From the NCBI RefSeq assembly GCF_002964705.1, contig NZ_PQCD01000049.1:342704-406703 (forward strand): 64,000 nucleotides of DNA. Reading direction: 5' to 3'. The notes beneath the pieces were generated by a model. The model searched no databases and was not told where the DNA came from. It saw only the letters and a list, made by a program, of their open reading frames with translations. The translations under genes and the position numbers were made by a program. Below, in pieces: positions 50,446-59,742 of this stretch (position 1 is its first letter; the number at the start of each line of letters is the position of its first letter). This stretch comes from Pseudoalteromonas sp. T1lg75. GTDB lineage: Bacteria; Pseudomonadota; Gammaproteobacteria; Enterobacterales; Alteromonadaceae.

Positions 50446-52117
50446 ATGCGTGAGCCGCGATCAGCTCTCTGGCGTTGGCCAGCGTGGTTTTACTGATATT
50501 GTCACCGGCCAGCAGGCGGGCGATTTCATCGACGCGACCTTGTTTATTAAGTGCCTGCATTTGCGTGTAGGTTTCATCATTGGCCACCTGCTTGGCCACG
50601 AAGAACTGGTTCATGGCGCTGGAGGCCACCTGAGGCAGGTGGGTCACACAAATAACCTGAGTAGATTGGCCAAGGCGACGCAGCAACTTACCTACCGCCG
50701 CCGCGGTGGGGCCGGAGATCCCCACATCCACTTCATCGAAGATAAGTGTGGGTGTGGTAACGCGCTGGGCGATGATCACCTGGATTGCCAAACTAATTCG
50801 CGATAGTTCACCGCCAGAAGCAACCTTGGATAGTGCCTGCATTGGCTGACCCGGGTTGGTGCTGACTAAAAATTCAATGCGGTCTAAACCAAGGCGACTG
50901 GGCGTGCGCGCTAGATCGAAATCGAGATCAATGGCAAAGCGGCCGTTTTCCATCGACAGCTCGTGCATACTGGCGCCTATCAACTCGCTTAATTCTTGCG
51001 CCGCTTGGTTACGACTGGCGGATAACAGCTCGCAGCATTGCTGATATTCGCTTAGTGCGCTCGCTATTTCATCGTCGAGCTGAGCCAGGCGTTGGTCATC
51101 GACACAAATGGCCTCTAGGCTCGCCTTAATCTGTTGATGGTGAGCCACCAGGGCCTGAGGTTTAACCATGTGTTTGCGTGCCAAGGTGATGGCGGTGCCT
51201 AGGCGTTCGTCAAGCTGGGCTAAGCGCTCCGGGTCAAGCTCGGCGCCATCGCAATACCCGCGTAACTCGCGGCTTGCTTCTTCAACCTGCACGCAGGCGT
51301 CGTTAAGCATAGCGGCGATGCCCTCTAAGCTTGGGTCAATGGCGGCCAGCTCGCTAATGGCTAAGGCGCTGTGTTGTAGGGCGCCGTTAATGGTTTGCTC
51401 GTCGCCTTCGTAGAGGGCGTAAAGTTGCTGTTGTGAGCCTTCGAGTAAGTGCTGGGCGTGGCTAAGGCGATTATGCTCCACTTCGATTTGCTCGTACTCG
51501 CCTTCCTCTAGGGCAAACTCGTCGAGCTCGGCAACTTGGTATTCAAGCAATTGCTTCTGCGCCTGTTGTTGGGCGTGCTTGGCTTCTAAGTCGCGTAACT
51601 CAAGCTGCAACTTTTGGTATTGGCTGAAGCTTTGCGCCGTATCTTCAAGTAATTTTTTATGGCCGGCGTAGCCATCGAGTAATTGCAGTTGATGGTCGTT
51701 TTTAAGCAATAGCTGGTGGGCATGCTGACCATGGATGGATAAAAGATGCTGGCCTAGTTCCTTTAACTGGGCGGCGGTGACACTGACACCATTGATATAG
51801 CTTTTACTACGGCCATTTTTAGCGACCACGCGTCGCAGCAGGCACTCCTGCTCGTCGCCTTCGAGCATATGCTCTTGCAAAAATTGTTGCGCCTTGGGTA
51901 GGCGACTAATATCGAAGCGGGCGCTGATATCCGCTTGTTTGGCGCCGGGACGCACCGCCGCAGCATCGGCACGCTCACCTAAACACAGTGAGAGGGCATC
52001 AATGGCGATCGATTTACCCGCACCGGTTTCCCCTGTTATCGCGGTCATGCCGGCATGCCATTGGGTTTCAAGCTCGCTAACGATAGCAAAATTAGAAATG
52101 GTTAATCCCGAAAGCAT
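50444..52117 (-). CDS. recN: DNA repair protein RecN
   Basis: This 557-residue SMC-like ATPase acts in double-strand break repair. The Walker A motif GETGAGKS is at 29-36 and the C-terminal half has the ABC signature region VASGGELSRISLAIQ and Walker B TLIFDEVDVGISG. Between them is a long coiled-coil region rich in Leu, Glu and Gln. Two CTG-N10-CAG LexA sites lie right upstream (52119-52134 and 52146-52161), so it should be induced by DNA damage, as in other gammaproteobacteria. The ATG starts at 52117. Confidence 0.97.
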   Translation of the reverse strand: MLSGLTISNFAIVSELETQWHAGMTAITGETGAGKSIAIDALSLCLGERADAAAVRPGAKQADISARFDISRLPKAQQFLQEHMLEGDEQECLLRRVVAKNGRSKSYINGVSVTAAQLKELGQHLLSIHGQHAHQLLLKNDHQLQLLDGYAGHKKLLEDTAQSFSQYQKLQLELRDLEAKHAQQQAQKQLLEYQVAELDEFALEEGEYEQIEVEHNRLSHAQHLLEGSQQQLYALYEGDEQTINGALQHSALAISELAAIDPSLEGIAAMLNDACVQVEEASRELRGYCDGAELDPERLAQLDERLGTAITLARKHMVKPQALVAHHQQIKASLEAICVDDQRLAQLDDEIASALSEYQQCCELLSASRNQAAQELSELIGASMHELSMENGRFAIDLDFDLARTPSRLGLDRIEFLVSTNPGQPMQALSKVASGGELSRISLAIQVIIAQRVTTPTLIFDEVDVGISGPTAAAVGKLLRRLGQSTQVICVTHLPQVASSAMNQFFVAKQVANDETYTQMQALNKQGRVDEIARLLAGDNISKTTLANARELIAAHA

Positions 52118-52118
52118 A

Positions 52119-52134
52119 CTGTTTATCCATCCAG
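52119..52134. promoter_or_regulatory. lexA box: LexA box 1 ahead of recN
   Basis: CTG-TTTATCCATC-CAG has the exact CTG-N10-CAG spacing of the SOS box. It lies only one base from the recN start codon, so it would also cover the ribosome site in DNA. Confidence 0.7.
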
Positions 52135-52145
52135 TTAAATGTTAA

Positions 52146-52161
52146 CTGTTAATCTATACAG
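52146..52161. promoter_or_regulatory. lexA box: LexA box 2 ahead of recN
   Basis: CTG-TTAATCTATA-CAG is a closer match to the consensus with its alternating A/T spacer, and flanking bases fit (AACTG...CAGTA). The two boxes are 27 bases apart, centre to centre. Confidence 0.85.
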
Positions 52162-52196
52162 TAGTCTGAGTTTTTGCAAATTAAATTTTAAACAAT

Positions 52197-52751
52197 TTAC
52201 GCCGGATCTGCTTGGTTAACCTTGCTTACATTAGCGGGGTAGAGGGTATCTTCTTGAGCCAACTCCTCGAGCTCCGCGGCGCTCAGCTCCGGTGTGCTAA
52301 ATTGGGTCAGTAAGTCAGGTAATAGGTCATGGTAGAAGAAGCGATTGTATTCGATGCCACGACTCGGTAATGCGCCGGCCAAGGTTTGCACACGCTCGTC
52401 CAGACCTTCCATATCGTGACGGGCATCGGCCTTGGTTAACTCGCGTTGAAAGCTTTGTAATACCCGATCGCTGATGTATTCCAAATAGGCTAGGTTTTCT
52501 TGGCTGTGACTTTGGACCACAAAGAAGTGGCTACAGATGCCGTTGAGTGGGGCCATATTTTTCGGGCGAATAATACGGGTTTCAAGGTATTCGGTCAGAG
52601 CACTTTGGAAGCTTTGTTGTATTTGTTTGACTCGGGCGTTAAAGCGTCGGCGTCCTAATTCCCGTGATTTTTCTCTATTGCGTTCAATAACTATGTACAC
52701 CGCCAGCAGGGCAATCAGTAATACAAAGGCAAGAAATACAACCAAAGCCAT
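52197..52751 (-). CDS. Conserved-looking hypothetical membrane-anchored protein
   Basis: This 184-residue protein has one N-terminal transmembrane helix (LVVFLAFVLLIALLAVYIVI, residues 3-22) followed by a basic stretch and a soluble, helix-rich cytoplasmic domain (ending SAAELEELAQEDTLYP). I do not recognise a family with known function. It sits between nadK (95 bases to the right) and recN on the same strand but with separate promoters likely. The coding look (base use and helical pattern) supports a real gene. Confidence 0.75.
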   Translation of the reverse strand: MALVVFLAFVLLIALLAVYIVIERNREKSRELGRRRFNARVKQIQQSFQSALTEYLETRIIRPKNMAPLNGICSHFFVVQSHSQENLAYLEYISDRVLQSFQRELTKADARHDMEGLDERVQTLAGALPSRGIEYNRFFYHDLLPDLLTQFSTPELSAAELEELAQEDTLYPANVSKVNQADPA

Positions 52752-52846
52752 GGCAAAACAGCACGTTAAAGATGATGAATAATGTCGCTATTTTTATCCC
52801 AGAACTGGGGTTATTGCAATATTAAATGAACATCACCTTTACAATT

Positions 52847-53731
52847 CTAATACAGGCGAGAGCCCCAATTTAGCTTCTGTCGTAGCACGTTGTAGTAAGA
52901 GTAGTCGGTCGGGTGAATTAAACGCAGCGGTTTTTCAGCCTTCTTGATCACCACTTCGTCACCGGGCAGGGTGGCTAGCACCACATGGCTGTCGCAACTA
53001 ACCTGGAGACTGTCGGTGTTATCCAAACTCAGTTTGAGGTGAATAACACTATCGCCATCGACCACCAGGGGGCGGCTTGACAGGGTATGCGGAAACATGG
53101 GCACCAGTGCCATGGCATCAAGTCCAGGAGTGAGAATGGGGCCGCCGCCGGACAGTGAATAGGCGGTGGAGCCGGTTGGTGTCGACACGATGAGGCCATC
53201 GGACTTTTGTGAAAACACAAAGTCATCGTTAATAAAACACTCGAATTCGATCATGTGCGCCACCTTGTCGGCGTGCAGCACGGCTTCATTCATCGCCGAG
53301 TTGGCACTTTTTAATTCGGCGTGGCGAAACACTTCCACTTCCAGCAGGAAGCGTTTTTCTTCTATGTAGTGACCACTGAGCACCTGCTCCAGCGCCGCTT
53401 CAAAGCCATCCGGGTTGAGGTCGGTTAAAAACCCCAGGTTGCCGCGGTTAACGCCAATGACGCCGACATTAAAGCGGGCCAGTACCCGCGCGGCACCAAG
53501 CATATTGCCATCACCGCCGACCACGATGGCCAGATCCGCTTGTTCACCGAGCTCGACCAAATCAACCAGATTGGCTTCTTCCGGATTGGCCAGTTGGCCG
53601 CCATAATGACGCTCCACCAGGACCCGGTAACCTAAAGCTTGCAAAAAGGCATAGAGGCGTTGTAAGGTCAGCGCCGCGCCTTCATGATGTGCTTTACCGA
53701 TTAAGCCAATAGTTTTAAAAGAAGCGCCCAT
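52847..53731 (-). CDS. nadK: NAD kinase
   Basis: This 294-residue enzyme phosphorylates NAD to NADP using ATP. Family motifs are [13 protein letters not shown] with the catalytic aspartate, [11 protein letters not shown], and [16 protein letters not shown] take ATG at 53731, giving [13 protein letters not shown] near the family start; a longer reading to 53773 begins at a non-ATG codon and adds 14 unusual residues. It is divergent from the HrcA-like gene with only 67 bases between the start codons. Confidence 0.97.
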   Translation of the reverse strand: MGASFKTIGLIGKAHHEGAALTLQRLYAFLQALGYRVLVERHYGGQLANPEEANLVDLVELGEQADLAIVVGGDGNMLGAARVLARFNVGVIGVNRGNLGFLTDLNPDGFEAALEQVLSGHYIEEKRFLLEVEVFRHAELKSANSAMNEAVLHADKVAHMIEFECFINDDFVFSQKSDGLIVSTPTGSTAYSLSGGGPILTPGLDAMALVPMFPHTLSSRPLVVDGDSVIHLKLSLDNTDSLQVSCDSHVVLATLPGDEVVIKKAEKPLRLIHPTDYSYYNVLRQKLNWGSRLY

Positions 53732-53798
53732 ATCTGTGCCATAAATGAAGTAACTCTTTATAGAGTAACGCAAAAGTGGTGGGGTTGAAACTGAGGCA

Positions 53799-54764
53799 AT
53801 GAGCCTAAATTATAACAATATGAAATTATCTCCACGTGATGAGCAGATATTCTCTGCGGTAATGAGTTTATACTGCGACGGTCAGGGCCTGCCAGTCGCC
53901 TCTTCTCGTATTGCTAAACAAAAAGGCATGGCGGTATGTAGCGCCACGGTGCGCAATGCCATGGCGCGCCTAGAAAAGCTGGGACTACTATATTCCCCCC
54001 ATACGTCGGCGGGGCGCATTCCTACCCAACAGGGCTTTGATTTTTGGTTTGACTCCTATTTTCATCTTGAGCAGCTTGGTCAATATTGGCAGCCGCCGCA
54101 GGATAAACTGGTGGAATTTGCCCATCATCTGGCACGGCGCTACAAGGTGTGTTGTTGTGTCGGCCTGCCGCAGGTCACCACTCAGGTGGTGTTTCGTGTG
54201 GAAGTGTTGGACTTTGATCGCACCCACTGGCTGGTGCTCTTGCTGGATCGACAAGGTCAGGGCCACAATATACTGATCACTAAACCGCTGGAAGCCAATG
54301 ATGATATTCGCTATCAATTCGCGACCTGGCTGAATTCGGTTTTTGCGCAGCAAAACCTGCTTGAAGGCCTGCACCGCATGAAGGCCATGAGCCGCACCGC
54401 GCCCCATTATTGCCATGGCTCTTTAGCGCAGTGGACTCGTGAATTGGCCAATAAGCTGGGCAGTGACAACAGCATAGTCGTCGGAGAGAATAACCTCTAC
54501 GCTTACACTAATAGCGACCAGGAATTTAATATAGGTGCGCGCTTTTTGCATAGCATCGAAGATAAATTGGCGTTTCGCAATGGCGTGTCCGTGTTGTTTG
54601 GCGAGCAGTTATCATTGCCTGGCTTTGAACCCTTTTTAGTCTTTAGCCTGGCTTACTTTGCGAATCACGAATATCAAAGTCGATTTTGCGTGATCTTGCC
54701 CAAGTCGGCACCGATTGAGGCGATCATTCAAGAATTTGCGCAAATCGAGCATGTTGACTCTTGA
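53799..54764 (+). CDS. hrcA: HrcA-like heat-inducible transcription repressor
   Basis: This 321-residue protein resembles HrcA, the CIRCE-binding heat-shock repressor. The N-terminal winged helix has [16 protein letters not shown] and [13 protein letters not shown], matching the conserved HrcA segment with the SxGRxPxxxG pattern. A GAF-like region follows (about 90-310). Start ATG at 53799 is used; ATG at 53820 would give MKLSPRDEQ and is equally plausible. It lies immediately ahead of grpE, whose sigma-32 promoter overlaps its last codons. No CIRCE inverted repeat is visible at its own promoter or ahead of grpE. Enteric bacteria lack HrcA; Legionella and Xanthomonas relatives have it. Confidence 0.8.
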   Translation: MSLNYNNMKLSPRDEQIFSAVMSLYCDGQGLPVASSRIAKQKGMAVCSATVRNAMARLEKLGLLYSPHTSAGRIPTQQGFDFWFDSYFHLEQLGQYWQPPQDKLVEFAHHLARRYKVCCCVGLPQVTTQVVFRVEVLDFDRTHWLVLLLDRQGQGHNILITKPLEANDDIRYQFATWLNSVFAQQNLLEGLHRMKAMSRTAPHYCHGSLAQWTRELANKLGSDNSIVVGENNLYAYTNSDQEFNIGARFLHSIEDKLAFRNGVSVLFGEQLSLPGFEPFLVFSLAYFANHEYQSRFCVILPKSAPIEAIIQEFAQIEHVDS

Positions 54765-54787
54765 ATCCGCTGAATCTATCCCCATAA
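54760..54787 (+). promoter_or_regulatory. Sigma-32 (heat-shock) promoter of grpE
   Basis: CTTGAA at 54760-54765 and CCCCATAA at 54780-54787 are separated by 14 bases, which matches the sigma-32 consensus (CTTGAA, 11-16 bases, CCCCATNT). The grpE ATG follows 37 bases further. The -35 overlaps the stop codon of the HrcA-like gene. Confidence 0.85.
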
Positions 54788-54823
54788 TGAATCGCAGTTA
54801 CGCAGTTTTTGGAGAATATACAC

Positions 54824-55399
54824 ATGTCTGAGCAACCACAGGCTAACGAACACGAACAGGAAAACGTCGAGGCTCAAGAAGAGCAAGAACAAGAGCAGGG
54901 TTCACAAGAGCAAAGCATTGAAGCTGAGTTAGCGGCTCTATACGCGGAATTAGAAGCTGCAAAACAAACCGTTGAAGAGCAAAAGGACAGCGTTATTCGC
55001 GCCGCTGCCGAAGTCGAAAATATTCGTCGTCGTGCAGCCCAAGACGTTGAAAAGGCACATAAGTTCGCCTTAGAGAAGTTTGCAAACGAATTGCTTCCGG
55101 TGATCGATAACCTTGAGCGTGCTATTGAGTTCGCCGACAAGGAAAATGAAGCCCTGGTTCCTGTGCTCGAAGGCATCGAAATGACGGCGAAAAGCTTTGT
55201 CGACGCGGTGGCCAAATTCAACGTGGAAGTGGTGAACCCGCAAGGCGAGGCCTTTAACCCGGAGCTACACCAGGCGATGAGCATACAGCCAAGTGCCGAT
55301 GTGGCGCCTAACACCGTATTGGCGGTAATGCAAAAGGGTTACACCCTGAACGGTCGTTTGTTACGTCCGGCCATGGTAATGGTATCGAAAGCGCCTTAA
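54824..55399 (+). CDS. grpE: Nucleotide exchange factor GrpE
   Basis: This 191-residue cochaperone releases ADP from DnaK. After an acidic Gln/Glu-rich head comes a long coiled-coil helix (about 35-80), then the conserved block [35 protein letters not shown] and the C-terminal beta domain ending [13 protein letters not shown]. The ATG at 54824 follows GGAG at 54811-54814; an upstream in-frame start at 54809 is weaker. dnaK and dnaJ are not in the window. It ends at a terminator shared with the MFS gene. Confidence 0.97.
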   Translation: MSEQPQANEHEQENVEAQEEQEQEQGSQEQSIEAELAALYAELEAAKQTVEEQKDSVIRAAAEVENIRRRAAQDVEKAHKFALEKFANELLPVIDNLERAIEFADKENEALVPVLEGIEMTAKSFVDAVAKFNVEVVNPQGEAFNPELHQAMSIQPSADVAPNTVLAVMQKGYTLNGRLLRPAMVMVSKAP

Positions 55400-55414
55400 G
55401 TTTTTGAATGATAG

Positions 55415-55448
55415 AAAAATGCCCACTTTTTAGTGGGCATTTTTTTTG
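55415..55448. terminator. Bidirectional terminator between grpE and the MFS exporter
   Basis: AAAAATGCCCACT at 55415-55427 pairs with AGTGGGCATTTTT at 55432-55444 around TTTT, followed by further T. The TAA of the MFS gene (55430-55432) lies within the hairpin. Confidence 0.93.
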
Positions 55449-56623
55449 CGCTGCCAAATCTGGGTTATGGCAATGAGGATAATGGCCACAAACATCATGG
55501 TGGAAAAGGGCACCGCATTAACCGGGTGGATCAGGGCTAAGAAAGGCCCAACTAGCGCACCGCTGCCAAAGCGTAGCGTACCTATGACCGCCGTGGCGGT
55601 ACCCGAGTTACGCTCGAACTCCATCAGAATAAGGGCATCGGCATTGGAGGCGATAATGCCTAAACTCATCATCAGCGGCGCTATGCTCCATACTATGTAA
55701 TACAGCGATTGCTGCATCAGGCTAAAGCTCAACAAGGCGCTGCCGCTGACTAGCGCCAGAGCCAGACCGAAATACAGCATCTTTCTCGAGCCCACCTTGG
55801 GCACCACCCGGGTATTAATAAAGTTACCCAGCATCAGGGCAATCACATTAAACGCAAACAGCACGCCGAAGAGCTGCTCCGAAACCGCAAAATAATCCAG
55901 GTAGATAAAGGGCACCGAGGTTAAAAAGCAGAAAAAGGCAAAGGAGGCCAGCATGGAACTGAGAATATCGGCTCTAGCCTTTGGCTCGCCCAGGACCACG
56001 CCATAGCTGGCAAAGAACAGCTTCAGACCGCGATGCTCACTGCGGTAAATGGGAATATCGATCAGGTGCATCTGCACCCAGGCCAGACACATGAAGGCGT
56101 AGCCGCCCAGTACCAGGAAAATGACCTGCCACTGCGTCAGGGTCAGAATCGCCGAGCCAACGCTAGGCGCGGCCAGCGGCGCAACCATCATGATCATCGA
56201 CACATAGCTCATGCCTTTGGCGGTATTTTGTTGGTATATATGACGAATAATGCCGGGCACCACCACGGTTGCAGCGGCACCGGTAAAGGCCTGTACACTG
56301 CGCAGCAACCAAAATAAATAGATATCCTCACAAAAGGCCAGGGCCACCGAGCTGAGTCCAAACAAGGCAAGGCCGATACGGGCTAAACGGCGACGACCCA
56401 TCTGATCGGCGATGGGGCCAAAAAACAGCATGCCCAGTGCGTAGCCCGCAAGATACACGCTCAGGGAAATCTGCACCTGTGGCATGGTGGCACCCAGATC
56501 GCTGGCAATTTGCACCATGGCCGGCAAATACATATCAACGGCCAGCGGTGTAATAGCAACGATACTGGCCAACAAAGGCAGTAATAAACGCCGACTAGGC
56601 GTTCTTCTGTCGTCTAAGGACAT
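55430..56623 (-). CDS. MFS multidrug exporter, Bcr/CflA family
   Basis: This 397-residue transporter has twelve predicted helices and the Bcr/CflA pattern: ITPLAVDMYLPAMVQIASDLGA in helix 1, the loop motif GPIADQMGRRRLARIG, and the antiporter segment AFTGAAATVVVPGIIRHIY. It likely exports small drugs or metabolites with protons. Its substrates are unknown. It is a single gene, convergent with grpE. Confidence 0.93.
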   Translation of the reverse strand: MSLDDRRTPSRRLLLPLLASIVAITPLAVDMYLPAMVQIASDLGATMPQVQISLSVYLAGYALGMLFFGPIADQMGRRRLARIGLALFGLSSVALAFCEDIYLFWLLRSVQAFTGAAATVVVPGIIRHIYQQNTAKGMSYVSMIMMVAPLAAPSVGSAILTLTQWQVIFLVLGGYAFMCLAWVQMHLIDIPIYRSEHRGLKLFFASYGVVLGEPKARADILSSMLASFAFFCFLTSVPFIYLDYFAVSEQLFGVLFAFNVIALMLGNFINTRVVPKVGSRKMLYFGLALALVSGSALLSFSLMQQSLYYIVWSIAPLMMSLGIIASNADALILMEFERNSGTATAVIGTLRFGSGALVGPFLALIHPVNAVPFSTMMFVAIILIAITQIWQRKKNAH

Positions 56624-56837
56624 AGATATAGTTTCTTCTAAGTTGGTAATGAGGAGACGCTAGGGGAAAGTGCGCAGGCAGAGCACAGTGCCTAGTTTGT
56701 TCACTATAGCACCAAGGCTAGGCCCATAATAGGGAAACGTTATTAACAGTATGTTAATTAGGCACTTTATTCGATGCTAGGCGTTGCGTTTGTGGTTTGC
56801 TATGCTTGGCGCAGGAGATAATTGGGAAACATTAATA

Positions 56838-57632
56838 ATGAAAAAACTAATTTTGGCCCTTAGTGTGGCGGCAGTGATTGCCGGTTGTAAAACCTCACCG
56901 ACCGGACGCACTCAGGTGACCTTGTATTCCGATGCGCAAATGAGTCAATTGGGCGGCGCCAGCTTTGAGCAGATGAAAAAAGAACAAAAGGTCAACCAGG
57001 ATGCGCGCACCAATGCCTATGTGCAATGTGTGGCCGATGCGGTGATCCAGGTGTTACCGTCGAAATACGCGCGGCAACAGTGGGAAGTGGTGGTATTTGA
57101 AGAAGACTCGGCCAACGCCTTTGCCCTGCCAGGCGGTTATATCGGTGTCCATACCGGCTTACTTAAGGTGGCGCAAAATCAGGAGCAACTGGCTACCGTT
57201 ATAGGCCATGAAGTGGGTCATGTCATTGCCGAGCACTCCAATGAGCGTGCTTCACAAAGCCAGATGCTGCAAACCGGCATGCAACTCGGTGCCGTGGCCC
57301 TGGACATGGGTGAGATAGGTTATCGCAACGAAATTATGGCCGCGCTTGGTTTAGGTGCGCAATATGGTGTGGTCTTGCCATTTAGCCGCACTCACGAGAG
57401 CGAAGCCGATGAGGTGGGTCTGGAGCTGATGGCGAAGGCCGGTTTCGAACCACAACAATCGGTTGCGCTGTGGCAGAACATGGCGCAAAGCGGTGGCGCC
57501 ACACCGCCTGAGTTTCTATCGACGCACCCGGCGCCAACCAGTCGCATCAACGACTTGCAAAAGCGTATGCAAGGTGCCAATGCCTTGTATCAGCAGGCCC
57601 GAAGTCAAGGTAAGCGTCCACAGTGTCGCTAA
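56838..57632 (+). CDS. M48 family zinc metalloprotease lipoprotein (LoiP/YcaL-like)
   Basis: This 264-residue protein has a lipoprotein signal (LILALSVAAVIAGC with lipid-modified Cys17), and a zinc protease domain with HEVGHVIAEH (His124, Glu125, His128) plus the third-ligand helix SRTHESEADEVGLELMAKAGF. M48 lipoproteins such as LoiP and BepA work in envelope protein quality control. I use the ATG at 56838 because it gives the lipobox; a frame from 56784 adds 18 residues before it. The unknown membrane protein follows 14 bases after its stop, perhaps co-transcribed. Confidence 0.92.
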   Translation: MKKLILALSVAAVIAGCKTSPTGRTQVTLYSDAQMSQLGGASFEQMKKEQKVNQDARTNAYVQCVADAVIQVLPSKYARQQWEVVVFEEDSANAFALPGGYIGVHTGLLKVAQNQEQLATVIGHEVGHVIAEHSNERASQSQMLQTGMQLGAVALDMGEIGYRNEIMAALGLGAQYGVVLPFSRTHESEADEVGLELMAKAGFEPQQSVALWQNMAQSGGATPPEFLSTHPAPTSRINDLQKRMQGANALYQQARSQGKRPQCR

Positions 57633-57646
57633 CCCCGGGTTAAAAC

Positions 57647-58180
57647 GTGTCGAAACCACCTATGGTATTAGCGCTGCTGTTAGCGGCGGCGCTGACGGTC
57701 GATAGCCTTATTCCGGCGCCGGTGTTTGCCATTCACTGGCGCAGTCCCGAGTTTATGGCGGATATCGCCTCCATCTTCAATGTGGTTAAATTGCTCGGTA
57801 TGGCGCTGATCACCGCCTATCTATGGTGGAGTATACCGCGACGGGACTATTCCCCCGCAATCACCATTGGTTTGCAGTTTGTCGTTCTCATATGTGCGGT
57901 ACACACCCTAGTTTTACTGATCGGCAGACAAAGCCTGGTCAGCGACGCCGAGCATTACGCCTCGGTGGGTCCCTACACGGTGCACACCATAGAGTCGCAG
58001 GATGCCCGTAGCAGTCGACAGGTGATCTATTGGCGTTGCCAGCGCTCGTTTGGCTTTTACTCCCTTGAGGAACTACGTCAGCTTCCTTATCACCCTGGCG
58101 CCTATATAGAAGAGCAAGACGGCAAGTGGTATTACATCGGTGAAAAGCGTTATGAATTGGCGGCAGGTAAATGTGACTAG
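57647..58180 (+). CDS. Hypothetical membrane protein
   Basis: This 177-residue protein shows about three hydrophobic helices (residues 6-28, 45-63 and 73-92) and a soluble C-terminal part with three cysteines overall (RCQRSFGFYSLEELRQLPYHPGAYI). I do not recognise the family. GTG at 57647 is the likely start; ATG five codons later is possible. It probably shares a transcript with the M48 protease gene and may sit in the inner membrane with its tail outside. Confidence 0.7.
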   Translation: MSKPPMVLALLLAAALTVDSLIPAPVFAIHWRSPEFMADIASIFNVVKLLGMALITAYLWWSIPRRDYSPAITIGLQFVVLICAVHTLVLLIGRQSLVSDAEHYASVGPYTVHTIESQDARSSRQVIYWRCQRSFGFYSLEELRQLPYHPGAYIEEQDGKWYYIGEKRYELAAGKCD

Positions 58181-58196
58181 GCAACTAGCAAGTAAT

Positions 58197-58226
58197 AAAA
58201 AAGGTGAGCACTTGCCCACCTTTTTT
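58197..58226. terminator. Bidirectional terminator between the unknown membrane protein gene and efpL
   Basis: AAAAAAGGTG at 58197-58206 pairs with CACCTTTTTT at 58217-58226. T-rich tails on both strands serve the two converging genes. Confidence 0.88.
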
Positions 58227-58243
58227 ATTTATAAGAGACGTTA

Positions 58244-58810
58244 TTAGGCGCGGCTAATAAACTTGCTCTCGGCGGTGTTGATTTTAATTTTATCGCCGCT
58301 TGAGATGTGCTCAGGCACCTGAACAACAAGACCTGTGGTCAGGGTAGCCGGCTTAGTTCGCGCACTGGCAGAGGCACCCTTAATTGATGGTGTGGTGTCT
58401 TCAATCACCAATTCGACGCTGGTCGGTAGGTCCACAGAGACCGGACGGCCTTCTACTAGCACCACCTGTACACCCTTGGTCGACTCGTCGATAAACAGCA
58501 GTTGCTCGGCAATGCTGTCTTTGTTCAGGTGATACGGCGTGTAGTCCTCTTCATCCATAAAGATGTACTCGTCGCCATCAACGTATGAAAACATGGCTGC
58601 ACGACGTTGTAGATCGGCAAAATTCAACATGTCTTCGGCTTTGAAGGTCTCATCAACCTTACCACCGTCAACCACGTCATACATACGCATACGGTATAGG
58701 CTACCACCGGCACGGCCTTGTGGCACAGAGCGCTCGATATCACGGACGATCATAACGCGACCATTGTATTCAATGGCGGCGTGTTTTTTAATTTCGCTAG
58801 CCTTAGGCAT
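58244..58810 (-). CDS. efpL: Elongation factor P-like protein EfpL (YeiP)
   Basis: This 188-residue translation factor has the KOW-type and two OB domains of the EF-P family. It begins [10 protein letters not shown] and ends with the family block [26 protein letters not shown]. The loop residue is Arg33 (PQGRAGG), as in YeiP/EfpL proteins, not the lysine that canonical EF-P modifies. EfpL relieves ribosome stalling on proline-rich and some other motifs. It is a single gene, convergent with the upstream pair. Confidence 0.95.
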   Translation of the reverse strand: MPKASEIKKHAAIEYNGRVMIVRDIERSVPQGRAGGSLYRMRMYDVVDGGKVDETFKAEDMLNFADLQRRAAMFSYVDGDEYIFMDEEDYTPYHLNKDSIAEQLLFIDESTKGVQVVLVEGRPVSVDLPTSVELVIEDTTPSIKGASASARTKPATLTTGLVVQVPEHISSGDKIKINTAESKFISRA

Positions 58811-58852
58811 AGTCTTACTTCCTAAATAAATTGACCGGGTTAAGTTACCCGA

Positions 58853-59647
58853 TTAAAAGGTCCAAGCCAAGTGGATTTGCGGCACCGATTCTGTGGTGTC
58901 TGTGCCCAGTTTATGGTGCCAGTACTGCCACTCCACACCCAGCATCAGGGTTTGCTCCGGCATTTGCAGGGCGTGACCCATATCCCATTGCACTATCGGC
59001 TGGGCCAAAAGCCAGCCCTTTACCTTGTCGCCAAACTCATTGTCGCGCTCGTCGATATATTCAACATGGCCGGTAAAGTAAAACTTTTGCTCGCCGATGC
59101 TAAAGGGGGCGCCCCAGGCTAAATCCAGCATCCAGCTGTCGCTTTCGGTCGGTGCACCGCCTGAGCTGACGCCGTCGCTGTCATCGATGTAGGCGGTAAC
59201 TAGGGTTGAGAAGAAATCAAAGCCTTCCACCTGCCAATCAAGCTTCACACCGGGCAGGTACTTCATCACATTGGCGTCGCCGGCGGCGTTAAAGCCCATC
59301 ACAAAGCCCACGTCTTTTAGTGGACCTAGTTCAATTTTGTTACCGCTGACCTTGCTGTAGCTAAAGTTAGAGTACCACTCGCCGTAAAAATCGCTGTCCT
59401 GATAGCCGTCTTCACGGTCGTCATTGATGATATCAATAAAGAAGAAGTTATCGCCCAGGCTGTAACCCGAGGCATGTTGCAAAGATACGATACTGGTACC
59501 CGCTTCTTCTTTGGTGAAGGGGTTTTTAAAGTCGCCATAGTTTACATGTAACTGTGTTTGGCTCCAGTTAGCGGCGTGCGCGTCGCCAATATTGGCACAC
59601 AAGGACAGCGCCACCGCGCCGTATAACAGGGGTGTGGTGATTTTCAT
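58853..59647 (-). CDS. Outer-membrane channel protein, Tsx (nucleoside porin) family
   Basis: This 264-residue protein has a signal peptide (about 1-25, cut after AHA) and a beta-barrel pattern of alternating residues, with a C-terminal aromatic (LAWTF). It resembles the Tsx nucleoside channel family (NWSQTQLHVNYGDFKNPF and FFFIDIIND near the N-terminus). The ligand is inferred only from the family. It is probably transcribed alone; NhaC lies 95 bases to the right on the same strand. Confidence 0.85.
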   Translation of the reverse strand: MKITTPLLYGAVALSLCANIGDAHAANWSQTQLHVNYGDFKNPFTKEEAGTSIVSLQHASGYSLGDNFFFIDIINDDREDGYQDSDFYGEWYSNFSYSKVSGNKIELGPLKDVGFVMGFNAAGDANVMKYLPGVKLDWQVEGFDFFSTLVTAYIDDSDGVSSGGAPTESDSWMLDLAWGAPFSIGEQKFYFTGHVEYIDERDNEFGDKVKGWLLAQPIVQWDMGHALQMPEQTLMLGVEWQYWHHKLGTDTTESVPQIHLAWTF

Positions 59648-59742
59648 AACTACAAGGTGATTAATAAATAAAAGAAATGTCAGCGGCTATTGTATCAGAT
59701 GGCGGCATTACGCCGCCACTGTATGCAAAAGGGAAAGGGGGA

